Below are positions 53,114-62,434 of a DNA stretch of 62,505 nucleotides, piece by piece. The translations under genes and the position numbers were made by a program. The DNA is taken from the NCBI GenBank assembly GCA_944323275.1, contig CALUSA010000002.1:1-62505 (forward strand), written 5' to 3'. Position 1 is the first letter of the stretch. Every line of letters starts with the position of its first letter. The DNA comes from Candidatus Gastranaerophilales bacterium. Its GTDB lineage: Bacteria > Cyanobacteriota > Vampirovibrionia > Gastranaerophilales > Gastranaerophilaceae. The notes below the pieces were generated by a model that ran no database searches, was not told the origin of the DNA, and worked only from the letters and a program-made list of their open reading frames with translations.

Positions 53114-54559
53114 ATGAACAAACTACTATTCTGGACAGACAATGACACCCGGCTCAAAGACAAAAATTCAACAGAATACAACAAATTTAAAAAGCTGGAA
53201 AAATTTTTCAAAAAAATAAATTTTGAAATAGCTGCGGTAAGAGAAAATTTTCCGGAAGGTGATTATCCTGTTTTTGATTCGCAAAACATAAACTCTTACA
53301 CATACGATTACATTGTCTGCCATCCGCAATCCATAGGACAGTTAAGAAAATTTGCCCTGGATAATAATATTGAAGAAAAAAAAGTTGTCATATTAAGCTA
53401 TGACCTCAATCAAATTCAGTGCGATTTAGGTGTACACTGTCCGAATACACTTTTTTATGAAGAAATTTCAATAAAAGATAACATACTTTTATCGGAAGTA
53501 AAAGAGATTAAAATTGTTGAAAAACACGTGAAAGATATCCCCCCGCCGGCTGATGAAGAAACGCAGGAGCGTATCATACAAAAGGCTGTTAACTCTTACA
53601 AACTTGCAAAAAATGCAGCTTTAACAGTGCCTAAAGAATATCAAACAGGTTCAAACTGGAGTAATTTTCTTAAAGCAACAAGAAAAGATTTTTATAACGC
53701 AGTGGAAAAAACAGATTGGCAACTGTTAAAAGACATGTTTGCAAACTTTTACAGAAACTGTCTTACAACAGGAACTTTAGGCGGTAAAGAAGCTTTTGAA
53801 TTTTTCAAAAACAGTATTGGCTATTCAAGATGGGTTACACACAGTTTTAAGGTGTGGAAAGAAAGTCTTGGAGAAAAAATCCTGAATATTTCACAACTGG
53901 GACTTCCGTCAACAGGCAACCCCTACGGTATAAATCTTGACGGAAACATCATAAATGTTAACAGCTTTTTGTTTAACTACAGGGCTAACTTTTGTAAAAG
54001 ACTAATGCAACAAAATAAAAAATCGCTAATACTGGAAATTGGCGGCGGTTTCGGAGGACTGGGGTATTATCTTCATAAAATCAATACAAATTGCACATAC
54101 ATTGATTTAGATATACCTGAAAATCTTGTTGTTACGGAATACTTTTTAAAAATGACATATCCTGACAAAAAAATTATGACTTTTGACACGGACAAGTTAG
54201 CTTCAATAGATTTGTCAAAAACTAATCTATTGAAATACGATATCATACTTTTGCCCAATTTTATGCTTCCTTATTTTAAAGACAACACCATAGATTTATT
54301 TATAAATACAATAAGCCTTGGTGAAATGGGATATGACACAATATGTGAATACCTCAAACAAATTGACAGGATAGGGTCAGAATATTTTTATCATGAAAAT
54401 ATTGCCAATATACCTGCTTACACAGGATATCCGGTTTCCACATATCCTGAAATGAAAAACTTTAAACAAATAAATACGGCTATCTCAAGGTGGGGAAGCT
54501 TCGACTCATATTCAAAAGATTACATATATACAGAAAATTTACTTGTAAAAAATAATTAA
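53114..54559 (+). CDS. Putative sugar O-methyltransferase
   Basis: The 481-residue protein has a C-terminal AdoMet fold beginning LILEIGGGFGGLGYYLHKI (about 298-316). TYIDLDIPENLVVTEYFLK and FINTISLGEMG follow, the pattern of the putative sugar O-methyltransferase family found in O-antigen clusters. The N-terminal 170 residues are not recognised. The nearest GAGG is about 16 bases before the ATG, so initiation may be weak. It is 49 bp after the FkbM gene. Confidence 0.78.
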   Translation: MNKLLFWTDNDTRLKDKNSTEYNKFKKLEKFFKKINFEIAAVRENFPEGDYPVFDSQNINSYTYDYIVCHPQSIGQLRKFALDNNIEEKKVVILSYDLNQIQCDLGVHCPNTLFYEEISIKDNILLSEVKEIKIVEKHVKDIPPPADEETQERIIQKAVNSYKLAKNAALTVPKEYQTGSNWSNFLKATRKDFYNAVEKTDWQLLKDMFANFYRNCLTTGTLGGKEAFEFFKNSIGYSRWVTHSFKVWKESLGEKILNISQLGLPSTGNPYGINLDGNIINVNSFLFNYRANFCKRLMQQNKKSLILEIGGGFGGLGYYLHKINTNCTYIDLDIPENLVVTEYFLKMTYPDKKIMTFDTDKLASIDLSKTNLLKYDIILLPNFMLPYFKDNTIDLFINTISLGEMGYDTICEYLKQIDRIGSEYFYHENIANIPAYTGYPVSTYPEMKNFKQINTAISRWGSFDSYSKDYIYTENLLVKNN

Positions 54560-54572
54560 AAAAGGATACCAA

Positions 54573-54956
54573 ATGATTGAATATCTAAAAAAGAAAAAAT
54601 TTGATAAAAGATTAAAACACCTCACTAAAAAATATAAAGATAAAAAAATTATCATTTACGGCACAGGTATATTATTCAATACAATCAGAGAAGAATATGA
54701 CCTTAGCGGATTAAATATAATAGCTGTTTCCGACAGAAAGTTTGAAGCAGAAACTCCTGAGAATTATGCAGGCTATCCTGTCTGCAAACCGTCTGAAATT
54801 AAAAACTTAAGTCCTGATTGTGTATTAGTTTCAACGATGAATGTTTTAAATGTGCTAGAAGATTTGCGTTATAATCTGCTTAAAAACACAAATATTAGAG
54901 TTACTTCAATTGTAAAAAAATCATTTTTGGAAATTATCAAAGAAATTTGGAGTTAG
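54573..54956 (+). CDS. Stand-alone Rossmann-like domain protein
   Basis: The 127-residue protein has KIIIYGTGILFNTIREEY, NIIAVSDRKF, GYPVCKPSEIKNLSPDCVLVST. This is a nucleotide-binding-like fold resembling the N-terminal part of sugar epimerases/acyltransferase PglD-like proteins. The same domain is fused to the C-terminus of the FkbM protein at 51517. AAGGAT precedes the ATG, and it sits 13 bp after the O-methyltransferase. It may scaffold or bind nucleotide sugars. Confidence 0.7.
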   Translation: MIEYLKKKKFDKRLKHLTKKYKDKKIIIYGTGILFNTIREEYDLSGLNIIAVSDRKFEAETPENYAGYPVCKPSEIKNLSPDCVLVSTMNVLNVLEDLRYNLLKNTNIRVTSIVKKSFLEIIKEIWS

Positions 54957-54959
54957 AGT

Positions 54960-56006
54960 TTGAAAATAGGCTTTTTTATCGAATGGATGGTCAATTCTCT
55001 TGACCCGTCAAACAAGTGGAATGTCGTAGGCGAAGAACTGCTTGCGCTTGGCTGGTGCAAAGAGTTGATGAAACAACACCACGATATAACTGCTGATGTC
55101 TACAGCTACAACAAACTTCCACAGGGAAAACTGGATGTAATGGTTTATATGAATTACATCACAAAACCTAATTATGACTGGGCTGATAAAAATATAATGT
55201 ATATAGAAAACGATTTCGGACATAACGGTTCTGAACAGGTTGTATATGAAACTTTTCTCAAAAAATATAAATTTGATGCATTATTAAGCTTTTCCGAACG
55301 TATAATCGATTTCTTTTCACAAAAAGGATATAAAGTCTATTACTTCCCTTTCAGTGTTGATACAGATATATATCATCCGGTTGAATATGACAAAAACTTT
55401 GACTATGACATAGCTTATGTAGGCAGTAATATAAAAGGCAGCAACAACAATAAAAAATATATGGCCCCTGTTTTAAAATTTAATACAGGTCTGTTCGGCA
55501 ATTGGAAAACAATATTACAAAAAACAGTAAATCCGATGAGAATATTAAAAAACAAAAAAAATTTTGACGGATATTCTCTCGCAATGATTTACAAAGCTTT
55601 TTATATAAACAGAAAAGACTCTTTAAATGCAAAGCTTTACAAATTATCACAGGGAAAAATATCTCAGGAAAATATGATTAAACTCTTGAGCTCAAGCAAA
55701 ATATTATTAAATGTAACACTTCCCGGAAATGTAAATTTTGACATAATTAATTACAGAATACTGGAGGCTCTGGCTTGCAAAGGTTTTGTTATTACTGATT
55801 ATACACCGAGTATAAAAAAATACCTTTCTGATTGCGTGGTAATTACCAAAGGCGGCAAGGATTTGGAAAACAAAATAAAGTATTACCTGAAACACCCTGA
55901 AGAAAGAAAAGAAATTGCCGCCCGTGGATATGAATATGTACAAAAATATTGCACGTCCAAACAGCGTGCTGAAGAATTATACGAAATAATTAAGGAAATT
56001 TTATGA
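54960..56006 (+). CDS. CgeB-like glycosyltransferase
   Basis: The 348-residue protein has a GT-B-type C-terminal half: FPFSVDTDIYHPVEY, DYDIAYVGSN, LLSSSKILLNVTLPGNVNFDIINYRILEALACKGFVITDY, and a closing helix typical of CgeB/GT1-like transferases. It probably adds a sugar in glycan assembly. The start is TTG at 54960 with GGAG upstream. The stop overlaps the next ATG by four bases (ATGA). Confidence 0.8.
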   Translation: MKIGFFIEWMVNSLDPSNKWNVVGEELLALGWCKELMKQHHDITADVYSYNKLPQGKLDVMVYMNYITKPNYDWADKNIMYIENDFGHNGSEQVVYETFLKKYKFDALLSFSERIIDFFSQKGYKVYYFPFSVDTDIYHPVEYDKNFDYDIAYVGSNIKGSNNNKKYMAPVLKFNTGLFGNWKTILQKTVNPMRILKNKKNFDGYSLAMIYKAFYINRKDSLNAKLYKLSQGKISQENMIKLLSSSKILLNVTLPGNVNFDIINYRILEALACKGFVITDYTPSIKKYLSDCVVITKGGKDLENKIKYYLKHPEERKEIAARGYEYVQKYCTSKQRAEELYEIIKEIL

Positions 56007-57379
56007 AAATCTTATTTACACAGGCACCTTTTGTAACTGTAGACGACGAATTTGTCAGCATAAGACCTGTCACCTTTAAAGACAAAGTATTACGTTTAGT
56101 CCAATACTATACCGGCAAGCAGCTTGTTGCACCCTGTCAGAAGAATCTCAGATACGGAGTAAGAGCAGGTTCAAGATGGCCGTTTACTTTCGGACATGTC
56201 AGCGGATATTTTCCGTTCCCGTTTATGCTTGCTTACAGTGCAGCTCTGGTAAAAGAAAACGGATATGATGTTGATTTGATTGATGCAATAGTAGACAAAA
56301 ATTATTCTTACGAAAAATATTTAAAACAGGTAAAAGCTGCAAAACCCGACATTGTTGTACTGGAATGCGCCGCCATCAGTATGGAAATAGACCTTAAAAT
56401 TGCAAAAGCAATATCCGAATTTGCACAGGTTGCGCTTGCAGGTCCTCATCTTACTGATGCGGAAGCCCTCGAACTTCAACAAAAAAACACGTTTGTAAAA
56501 TATATCCTAAAAGGTGAATATATTAAAAGCAGCCTGAAAATGGTTCAAACTCAAAAATCAGGCATTTATGATTCCGAAATTGTCACAAACCTTGACGACA
56601 TACCGTTTCCCTTCAGAGATTTTAAAAATGCGGATAAATATTATGACGGCAGCGTAAATGCTGAATCAAGACCGCAGTTACAGATATATGCAAGCAAAGG
56701 CTGCCCTTTCAGATGCAAATTTTGTATGTGGCCTCAAACAATGTACAAAGGGAACGTTGCACAGCATTCACCTAAACTTATTGCACAGGAAATTAAAGAA
56801 AACCTGAAAAAATATCCGTACAAAAATATTTTCTTCGACGATGACACTTTCAATATCGGTACTGAAAGAATTTCAGAGTTGTGCGACTATTTAAAAGAAA
56901 TCGGTCTGCCATGGACAATGATGGGAAGGCTGGATTGTTCTCCTCTGTGGCTGTACGACAAAATGGTAGAATCCGGCTGTACGGGCATGCGTTTCGGGAT
57001 AGAAACCTTTAACCTTGATTGTCTTAAAAGAATCAACAAGGGTATAGAAAGAGTAGATTTTGTGAACACTCTTAAATATTTGATAGAAAAATATCCTGAT
57101 TTATGGCTGCATGTCACCATGATGAAAGACATGCCGGGGCAAACGGAAGAAATCCATCAGCAGGATATAAAAATATTACACGATATGGGGTTTACTCTTA
57201 ATTGCGGCAAACATTCTTATCAGCTTTCAGTTTGTTCTCCCTACAAAGGTACTGTTCTTTATAAAGAACTTGAAGAAAAGCTCGGTGCAAAATATCTGGA
57301 AGAACACAACAAGCTGGACGGCGGCAGAGATACACTGATGACAGAACTGAACCGACAAGGATTCTGGGACAAAGAATGA
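56003..57379 (+). CDS. B12-binding-domain radical SAM enzyme
   Basis: The 458-residue protein has an N-terminal cobalamin-binding-type Rossmann region (about 60-180: GYDVDLIDAIVDKNYSYEKY, KPDIVVLECAAISMEIDL). The radical SAM core is KGCPFRCKFCMWPQTMY, with KNIFFDDDTFNIGTERI, RFGIETFNLDCLKRINKG and MKDMPGQTEEIHQQD. This BchE/MiaB-like architecture performs difficult methylations or rearrangements. Its place inside a glycan cluster, translationally coupled on both sides, suggests action on a sugar or lipid-linked intermediate. Confidence 0.82.
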   Translation: MKILFTQAPFVTVDDEFVSIRPVTFKDKVLRLVQYYTGKQLVAPCQKNLRYGVRAGSRWPFTFGHVSGYFPFPFMLAYSAALVKENGYDVDLIDAIVDKNYSYEKYLKQVKAAKPDIVVLECAAISMEIDLKIAKAISEFAQVALAGPHLTDAEALELQQKNTFVKYILKGEYIKSSLKMVQTQKSGIYDSEIVTNLDDIPFPFRDFKNADKYYDGSVNAESRPQLQIYASKGCPFRCKFCMWPQTMYKGNVAQHSPKLIAQEIKENLKKYPYKNIFFDDDTFNIGTERISELCDYLKEIGLPWTMMGRLDCSPLWLYDKMVESGCTGMRFGIETFNLDCLKRINKGIERVDFVNTLKYLIEKYPDLWLHVTMMKDMPGQTEEIHQQDIKILHDMGFTLNCGKHSYQLSVCSPYKGTVLYKELEEKLGAKYLEEHNKLDGGRDTLMTELNRQGFWDKE

Positions 57380-58170
57380 AAATTTTGTTAATAGGAAATA
57401 CAGGTTTTATAGGTCAAGTGTTATATAATGACCTGAAAGAGAATTATTATGTGACAGGAATAAACTCAAAAGTCCTTGATATCACAAATAAAGACCTGCT
57501 TAAAAATTTTTTAAAGCAAAATCCTTTTGATTTAATTATTCTCTGTGCTGCCTGCAAAGACGTAAAAAAATTGGAGCAGGCTACAGAATATGCTTACAAA
57601 ATTAACACACAGCCGGTGGAAACCATCACTGAAAATACAAACAGCAGAATTATATTTATTTCTACGGATTATGTTTTCGACGGAATAACAGGACATTACA
57701 AAGACAGCGATAAAACCTGTCCGACAACTGTTTACGGAAAAACAAAGCAAAAAGCGGAAGAAATTTTGTTAAACAGCAAAAATCCAGCAGTTATAATAAG
57801 AACCTCAGCCGTTACGGGAAAAGGCTCCGTATTTTTTGACTGGCTTTTAAAAAGCTTAAAAGAACAGTCGCAATTAGAAATGTTTGAAGATTCATATTTT
57901 TCTCCCACTCCGGTAAATTTCTTGTGCGGAATCATCAAACAGGTTATAAAAGATACAAATACTCCGCAAATTATACATGCCTGCGGAGAAAAAAGACTGA
58001 GCCGCTATGAATTTGCGCAAATTGTACAAGAACAAATAAATTCGGTCTGCAAAATTATACCCGTAAAAAAGCAATATACAGATTACTCTCTGCTGCAATC
58101 CGAATATGTACAAAAATTACAGAAAAAAAGTTTGGAACAATATTTAAAAAAAGAGTTAAACAATGTATAA
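57376..58170 (+). CDS. RmlD-like sugar reductase
   Basis: The 264-residue short-chain dehydrogenase has GNTGFIGQVLYNDL for NAD(P) binding, IFISTDYVFDGITGHYKDSD and VYGKTKQKAEE with the YxxxK pair. This is the layout of dTDP-4-dehydrorhamnose reductase-like enzymes. It probably reduces a 4-keto nucleotide sugar. It overlaps its neighbours by 4 and 8 bases. RmlA, B and C are not present. Confidence 0.85.
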   Translation: MKILLIGNTGFIGQVLYNDLKENYYVTGINSKVLDITNKDLLKNFLKQNPFDLIILCAACKDVKKLEQATEYAYKINTQPVETITENTNSRIIFISTDYVFDGITGHYKDSDKTCPTTVYGKTKQKAEEILLNSKNPAVIIRTSAVTGKGSVFFDWLLKSLKEQSQLEMFEDSYFSPTPVNFLCGIIKQVIKDTNTPQIIHACGEKRLSRYEFAQIVQEQINSVCKIIPVKKQYTDYSLLQSEYVQKLQKKSLEQYLKKELNNV

Positions 58171-58525
58171 ATTTATAAACAAATATTTTTCACACAAGGA
58201 TGAAAGAGGTGCAATCGAAGGGCTTGTCAATTTCGGAAACTGGCAGGAAATAAATATTATAACTTCCTGCAAAAATTCTGTCAGGGGCGGTCACTTTCAC
58301 AAAGAAACCAAAGAGCTTTTCTACATACTTAAAGGGGTGATAAAAGCAGAATTGTGTGATATAAATTCCACTGATAAAAAAGAAACAATAACTTTAAAAG
58401 AAGGCGATATATTCCTGATTGAGCCTTATACCTTGCATACCTTCACGATGCTTACAGATTCTCAATGGATAAATATGCTTTCCTTAAAAAATAGCGAAAC
58501 TGCACCGGATATTTATAAATTATAA
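58163..58525 (+). CDS. WxcM/FdtA-like cupin sugar isomerase
   Basis: The 120-residue cupin has [26 protein letters not shown] and [13 protein letters not shown], as in WxcM-C/FdtA-type nucleotide-sugar ketoisomerases and RmlC relatives. It likely isomerises or epimerises a keto sugar made by the GDP/dTDP dehydratase nearby. It is last in the plus-strand cluster, its stop overlapping the gmd stop by six bases. Confidence 0.8.
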   Translation: MYKFINKYFSHKDERGAIEGLVNFGNWQEINIITSCKNSVRGGHFHKETKELFYILKGVIKAELCDINSTDKKETITLKEGDIFLIEPYTLHTFTMLTDSQWINMLSLKNSETAPDIYKL

Positions 58526-59590
58526 ACTGCACAAAACTTTTTGCTGTTTTGCAAGTTTATAATCTTCTTCAACCATTTCTTTTACAAGAGAATAAAGATT
58601 ATACTTAGGCTCCCAGCCAAGCTCTTTTTTAGCTTTTGAAGCATCTCCCAGCAAAAAGTCAACTTCAGAAGGACGGAAGTATCTTTTGTCGACTTCAATC
58701 AGTGTTTTGCCAGTCGCAGCATCGATTCCTACTTCATCAACACCTCTGCCACTCCATTGGATATCTATATCCAGTTCTTTAAACACCATTTCACAAAAAT
58801 CTCTGACACTTGATGTAACACCTGTTGCAAGGACAAAATCATCGGGTTTGTCATGCTGTAATATCATCCACATACCTTCCACATAGTCTTTTGCATGTCC
58901 CCAATCCCTTTTACTGTCAAGATTTCCAAGCCACAATTTTTCCTGCAGCCCGAGTTTTATTCTTGTTGCAGCCATTGTTATCTTTCTTGTTACGAAAGTT
59001 TCGCCCCTTCTAGGTGATTCATGGTTAAAAAGTATGCCGTTTGAAGCAAACATATTATACGCTTCACGATAATTTTTTGTTATCCAGTAGGCGTAAAGTT
59101 TTGCGCAGGCATAAGGCGAGCGGGGATAAAAAGGTGTTGTTTCCGTTTGCGGACTCTCCTGTACAAGACCGTATAATTCAGAAGTGGACGCCTGATAAAA
59201 CTTTGTTTTTTCTTCCATTTTTAAAAGTCTTATCGCCTCTAAAAGCCTCAACGTTCCTAAAGCATCAGTATCTGCCGTATATTCCGGACAATCAAACGAA
59301 ACCTGTACATGTGACTGTGCTGCCAGATTATAAATTTCCTCCGGCTGAATTTCCTGTATAAGCCTGATTAAATTTGAACTGTCGGTTAAATCACCGTACA
59401 CAAGAGTAAATTTTCTGTCTTTATTATGAATATCTTCATATATGTGATCTACCCTTTGTGTATTAAAACTGGAAGACCTGCGTTTTATACCGTAAACATC
59501 ATAACCTTTAGCAAGTAAAAACTCTGCAAGATAAGAACCATCCTGTCCTGTAACACCTGTGATTAATGCTGTTTTACTGTTTGACGGCAT
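58520..59590 (-). CDS. gmd: GDP-mannose 4,6-dehydratase
   Basis: The 356-residue extended SDR has [81 protein letters not shown] (YxxxK) and [17 protein letters not shown]. It makes GDP-4-keto-6-deoxymannose, the precursor of fucose, rhamnose and perosamine. The family identity is very strong. It is encoded on the opposite strand to the cluster. AAAGGAG precedes the ATG. Confidence 0.96.
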   Translation of the reverse strand: MPSNSKTALITGVTGQDGSYLAEFLLAKGYDVYGIKRRSSSFNTQRVDHIYEDIHNKDRKFTLVYGDLTDSSNLIRLIQEIQPEEIYNLAAQSHVQVSFDCPEYTADTDALGTLRLLEAIRLLKMEEKTKFYQASTSELYGLVQESPQTETTPFYPRSPYACAKLYAYWITKNYREAYNMFASNGILFNHESPRRGETFVTRKITMAATRIKLGLQEKLWLGNLDSKRDWGHAKDYVEGMWMILQHDKPDDFVLATGVTSSVRDFCEMVFKELDIDIQWSGRGVDEVGIDAATGKTLIEVDKRYFRPSEVDFLLGDASKAKKELGWEPKYNLYSLVKEMVEEDYKLAKQQKVLCSL

Positions 59591-59658
59591 ATTCCCTCTC
59601 CTTTAATCTTGCTTTTACGATTATATCATTAAAAATTAAGATTATCCATTTGACTCGC

Positions 59659-60399
59659 TTATTTTTGAAGCAGCATTTTTATGCTGACAGTTGAAAAATT
59701 CTTTTTGTTATATTTTGTTTCTAAGAAATTTTGTACTTTATCAGACGGGAATTTTGAAGTATGCCAGTCACGAAATTCAACAATATTAAACGTTGAAGAC
59801 TCGATAATTTTTTTGTAATCATCATAAAAAAGACGATTTAAAAAATTTGTATGAAAAATCCAATCGCTTATATATTCTGCAGTGTTGGCGGTGTAGTTTT
59901 CTGAAAGAATACTTTTTACTTCCTCTTTTGTATAAATTAAATGCGCCCAATCAGGCAGCAGTATGTTATTAAAATTTATTTTTTGATTATTTTCATCAAT
60001 ATAATCAACATGATTCCCTTTGTAGCACGACCATATAGGACCTAGCAAAGCTGAGAGATATCCGCCTTTTTTTAAAATCCTGTAACTGTTTTCTATTCCT
60101 TTATCTAAACCGAGAACATGTTCAAAAGAATTTGTTGCCATTATAAAATCGAACTGTTCGTCATCTCCATAATCGAGAACAGATGCTTTTATTAATTTAT
60201 AATCATCACTGCAAATTATATCGTGAAGGTATGCAGGGTCTATACAAGTCCAGGATTCCACATTAAGGCTTTTTACAACTTCATAAGGAATACAGCCGCC
60301 TATCTCTAAAACTTTTTTACCTTCAAACAAATTTTTTTCAAGACAAACATCAATATGATTTTTCTGCCAGACAGGCAGGTTTAATAATGTATTCATCAT
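59659..60399 (-). CDS. Class I SAM-dependent methyltransferase
   Basis: The 246-residue protein has KVLEIGGCIPYEVVKSLN, TCIDPAYLHDIICSDDY, FDFIMATNSFEHVLGLDKG and NSYRILKKGGYLSALLGP, the Methyltransf_11-type motifs. The substrate is unknown, and the setting suggests a sugar or glycan. GAGG is close to the first ATG, so the second ATG three bases later may be used. Confidence 0.85.
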   Translation of the reverse strand: MMNTLLNLPVWQKNHIDVCLEKNLFEGKKVLEIGGCIPYEVVKSLNVESWTCIDPAYLHDIICSDDYKLIKASVLDYGDDEQFDFIMATNSFEHVLGLDKGIENSYRILKKGGYLSALLGPIWSCYKGNHVDYIDENNQKINFNNILLPDWAHLIYTKEEVKSILSENYTANTAEYISDWIFHTNFLNRLFYDDYKKIIESSTFNIVEFRDWHTSKFPSDKVQNFLETKYNKKNFSTVSIKMLLQK

Positions 60400-60500
60400 T
60401 ACCTCGATTTACCCAAATTTTATAATAAAAAACAGATACCTGTCAAAATAAGACTTTACCTGCATCAATATCACTGCGGCTGTACCGGTTTTTACATTTT

Positions 60501-61568
60501 TTAATTTACTATAGGACCGTTATAGCGTCTATACAACGACATAACCTCATTATCAAAGTGCTGTCCTTTGCGTAAACCTGTGTAAACTTCCGCCACAAAT
60601 TCCAAAGGAGAACTTGCCGCATAACTTGATACTCTGTAAGGTATCTGTAGTTTAGCCGTATCACTTGCAAAATCAATTCTTATTTGTGACATCTGGCTGC
60701 CTGCTTCTTGATATTTCGGGTATATCAATTGATGATGCATATGTCCCATTTCATGAACAAAAATGTCATCATAAGCAAAATCCTGCATTTTACAATCCTT
60801 TAACCCGATTTTTCCGGCATTGGCAAAACTTTTTGCATTTGCGATACCTTGATACAATTCCATTTTATCCTTGAAAGAAGAATTCGGGTTAAAAGCATTC
60901 AATTTTTCTATAAATTTGTCCATAGTATTTGATTTGTAGCTTAAATCAGACAAAACATATTTTCCGTTACTTATACTGATAAAATTTGATAAACCTGTCC
61001 CTTTACCTCTTTCGACAAAAGCATCTTTAATAACTTCGTCAAAACGATTAAAAGTATCAGTGTTAACAAACAAAACTCTTTTATTTATTTCCGGCTCTAA
61101 TTTATACCCCATAGGAGCGGTAACGGGTAATTCTCCCCTTTTTAAAAAACGTATAACTTGAGGGATTTCTCCGGTCAGGCTTTTTTCTTTATGCAGCATT
61201 TCATTAAGCGTGTTTATCATATCAAGATTTGCTAAATCATAATTCTCATAACGCTGTATTTTTAAATCTTTTTTACCGTAAGTCACAGCCTCTTTAACAG
61301 ATTTTGCATTGATAAATTCGGCAGATTTTGCAGCATGTTTAAAAATATTTAACCTGCCTTTTGTTGCAGCACATAAAGCAGTACCAACAATAGCCAGACC
61401 TGAGGTAACAATCACGTTTTTATTTAACTTTTTATCTTTTTTTTGAGAAATATCAACAACATCTTTTTTTGAACAATCATCACTTAAAAATTTAAAAGAG
61501 TTTTGACCTTGTGCTTTATAAGAACCGTTATTAACAGAATAACTTTGTACGACATTTCTTATTTCCAC
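60501..61568 (-). CDS. Membrane-associated zinc metalloprotease-like protein with leader
   Basis: The GTG at 61568 has AAGGA five bases upstream and gives a 355-residue protein beginning MEIRNVVQSY with NSFKF at 23-27, matching the shared leader. The ATG five codons before it would fall on the ribosome-binding site. One membrane span lies at about 52-67. HEMGHMHH (272-279) is HExxHxxH, and SSPLEFVAE (319-327) is the likely third-ligand segment, as in the 15331 protein. The domain resembles lethal-factor/PPEP-type gluzincins. Activity and substrate are inferred. Confidence 0.75.
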   Translation of the reverse strand: MEIRNVVQSYSVNNGSYKAQGQNSFKFLSDDCSKKDVVDISQKKDKKLNKNVIVTSGLAIVGTALCAATKGRLNIFKHAAKSAEFINAKSVKEAVTYGKKDLKIQRYENYDLANLDMINTLNEMLHKEKSLTGEIPQVIRFLKRGELPVTAPMGYKLEPEINKRVLFVNTDTFNRFDEVIKDAFVERGKGTGLSNFISISNGKYVLSDLSYKSNTMDKFIEKLNAFNPNSSFKDKMELYQGIANAKSFANAGKIGLKDCKMQDFAYDDIFVHEMGHMHHQLIYPKYQEAGSQMSQIRIDFASDTAKLQIPYRVSSYAASSPLEFVAEVYTGLRKGQHFDNEVMSLYRRYNGPIVN

Positions 61569-61894
61569 GCAATTCCTTCCCATACTTTAAAACTTACTTA
61601 ATTTAATAAAAACTTTTGTAAGTAAAAAATTGCATAAAAAGTACTTTGTTTCATAAATTTGTTTTTACTGCAGATGGTGTAAGCAAGGCTGTTTACCGGT
61701 TTTGACTATATTTCAACAAAATAACAACCGGTTTGATGATAAATTACACAAGTCCGTAGACTGTACTGTCCTTTTTCTACGAGCTTATCCTGTATAAAAT
61801 TAGGTCAACATAAATGTAACTAAAAATTAATATTTAAACAAAAAAACATTTTTTATGCTTTAGTAAGTATAAATAACAAACTAAGGGGGGTAAT

Positions 61895-62221
61895 ATGCCT
61901 AAAATTTATGGAATTTCCAGATTCGTAAATAATAAACACACCGCAATTCAAAGAACCGTAAAAATTTTACCTAAAACCGGTACTAATATCATAAAATTTA
62001 CGAATAACGAAAAATTAGTGTCTAAAGTTGTTGTACCCGGTCCCGGAAACAGCTTCTCAAGATGGATAGAAAATACAGTAACAAATTATAAAAACCAAAA
62101 ACCACACCGTATTAGTGTAAAATGTAAAGAAGATTGTGGTTTCTGGTATCATAGGCGTTTTATGAATCTGAAAAATAGCTGGAGAATATTTGAAAATCTA
62201 AATGTTTGGACTGCCAATTAA
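61895..62221 (+). CDS. Hypothetical basic protein
   Basis: The 108-residue protein has a strong AGGGGGG site and a TATAAA element about 25 bp upstream of it. It is basic and rich in aromatic and Asn residues. A CKEDCGFWYH segment (about 76-85) could bind a metal or form a disulphide. It has no leader motif and no recognised family. The 326 bp before it (61569-61894) hold two copies of ACCGGTTT(T)GA but no gene. Confidence 0.65.
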   Translation: MPKIYGISRFVNNKHTAIQRTVKILPKTGTNIIKFTNNEKLVSKVVVPGPGNSFSRWIENTVTNYKNQKPHRISVKCKEDCGFWYHRRFMNLKNSWRIFENLNVWTAN

Positions 62222-62284
62222 TACTCCATCACTCCGTTACTGTTATGACTTTTCTATACGTTAATATGTAAATCTGTATTAACA

Positions 62285-62434
62285 ATGCAACAAATTTATT
62301 TTTTACGAAATTTACTGCATTATCAAATTAGAGAAAGGGGAAATTTAATAAACGCTAACTATTCTAACAACAACTATCACCAGTCATTCGGTCGTTTTGA
62401 CTTTTCTAAAGACGCAAAAGGGATAATAATGTAG
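62285..62434 (+). pseudogene. Small or decayed gene with F-x-G leader motif
   Basis: An ATG frame of 49 codons (62285-62434) contains an AAAGGGG ribosome-binding site inside it. Eight bases after that site, in frame, comes ATA AAC GCT and then NYSNNNYHQSFGRFDFSKDA. The segment has the Asn-rich spacer and SFG element seen in the AAA+ protein (SNNPAFG). A TAG ends the frame early, and in-frame sequence then continues for 17 codons. Best read as a leader gene whose ATG became ATA and which is truncated. The remainder of the window (62435-62505) shows nothing. Confidence 0.35.
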
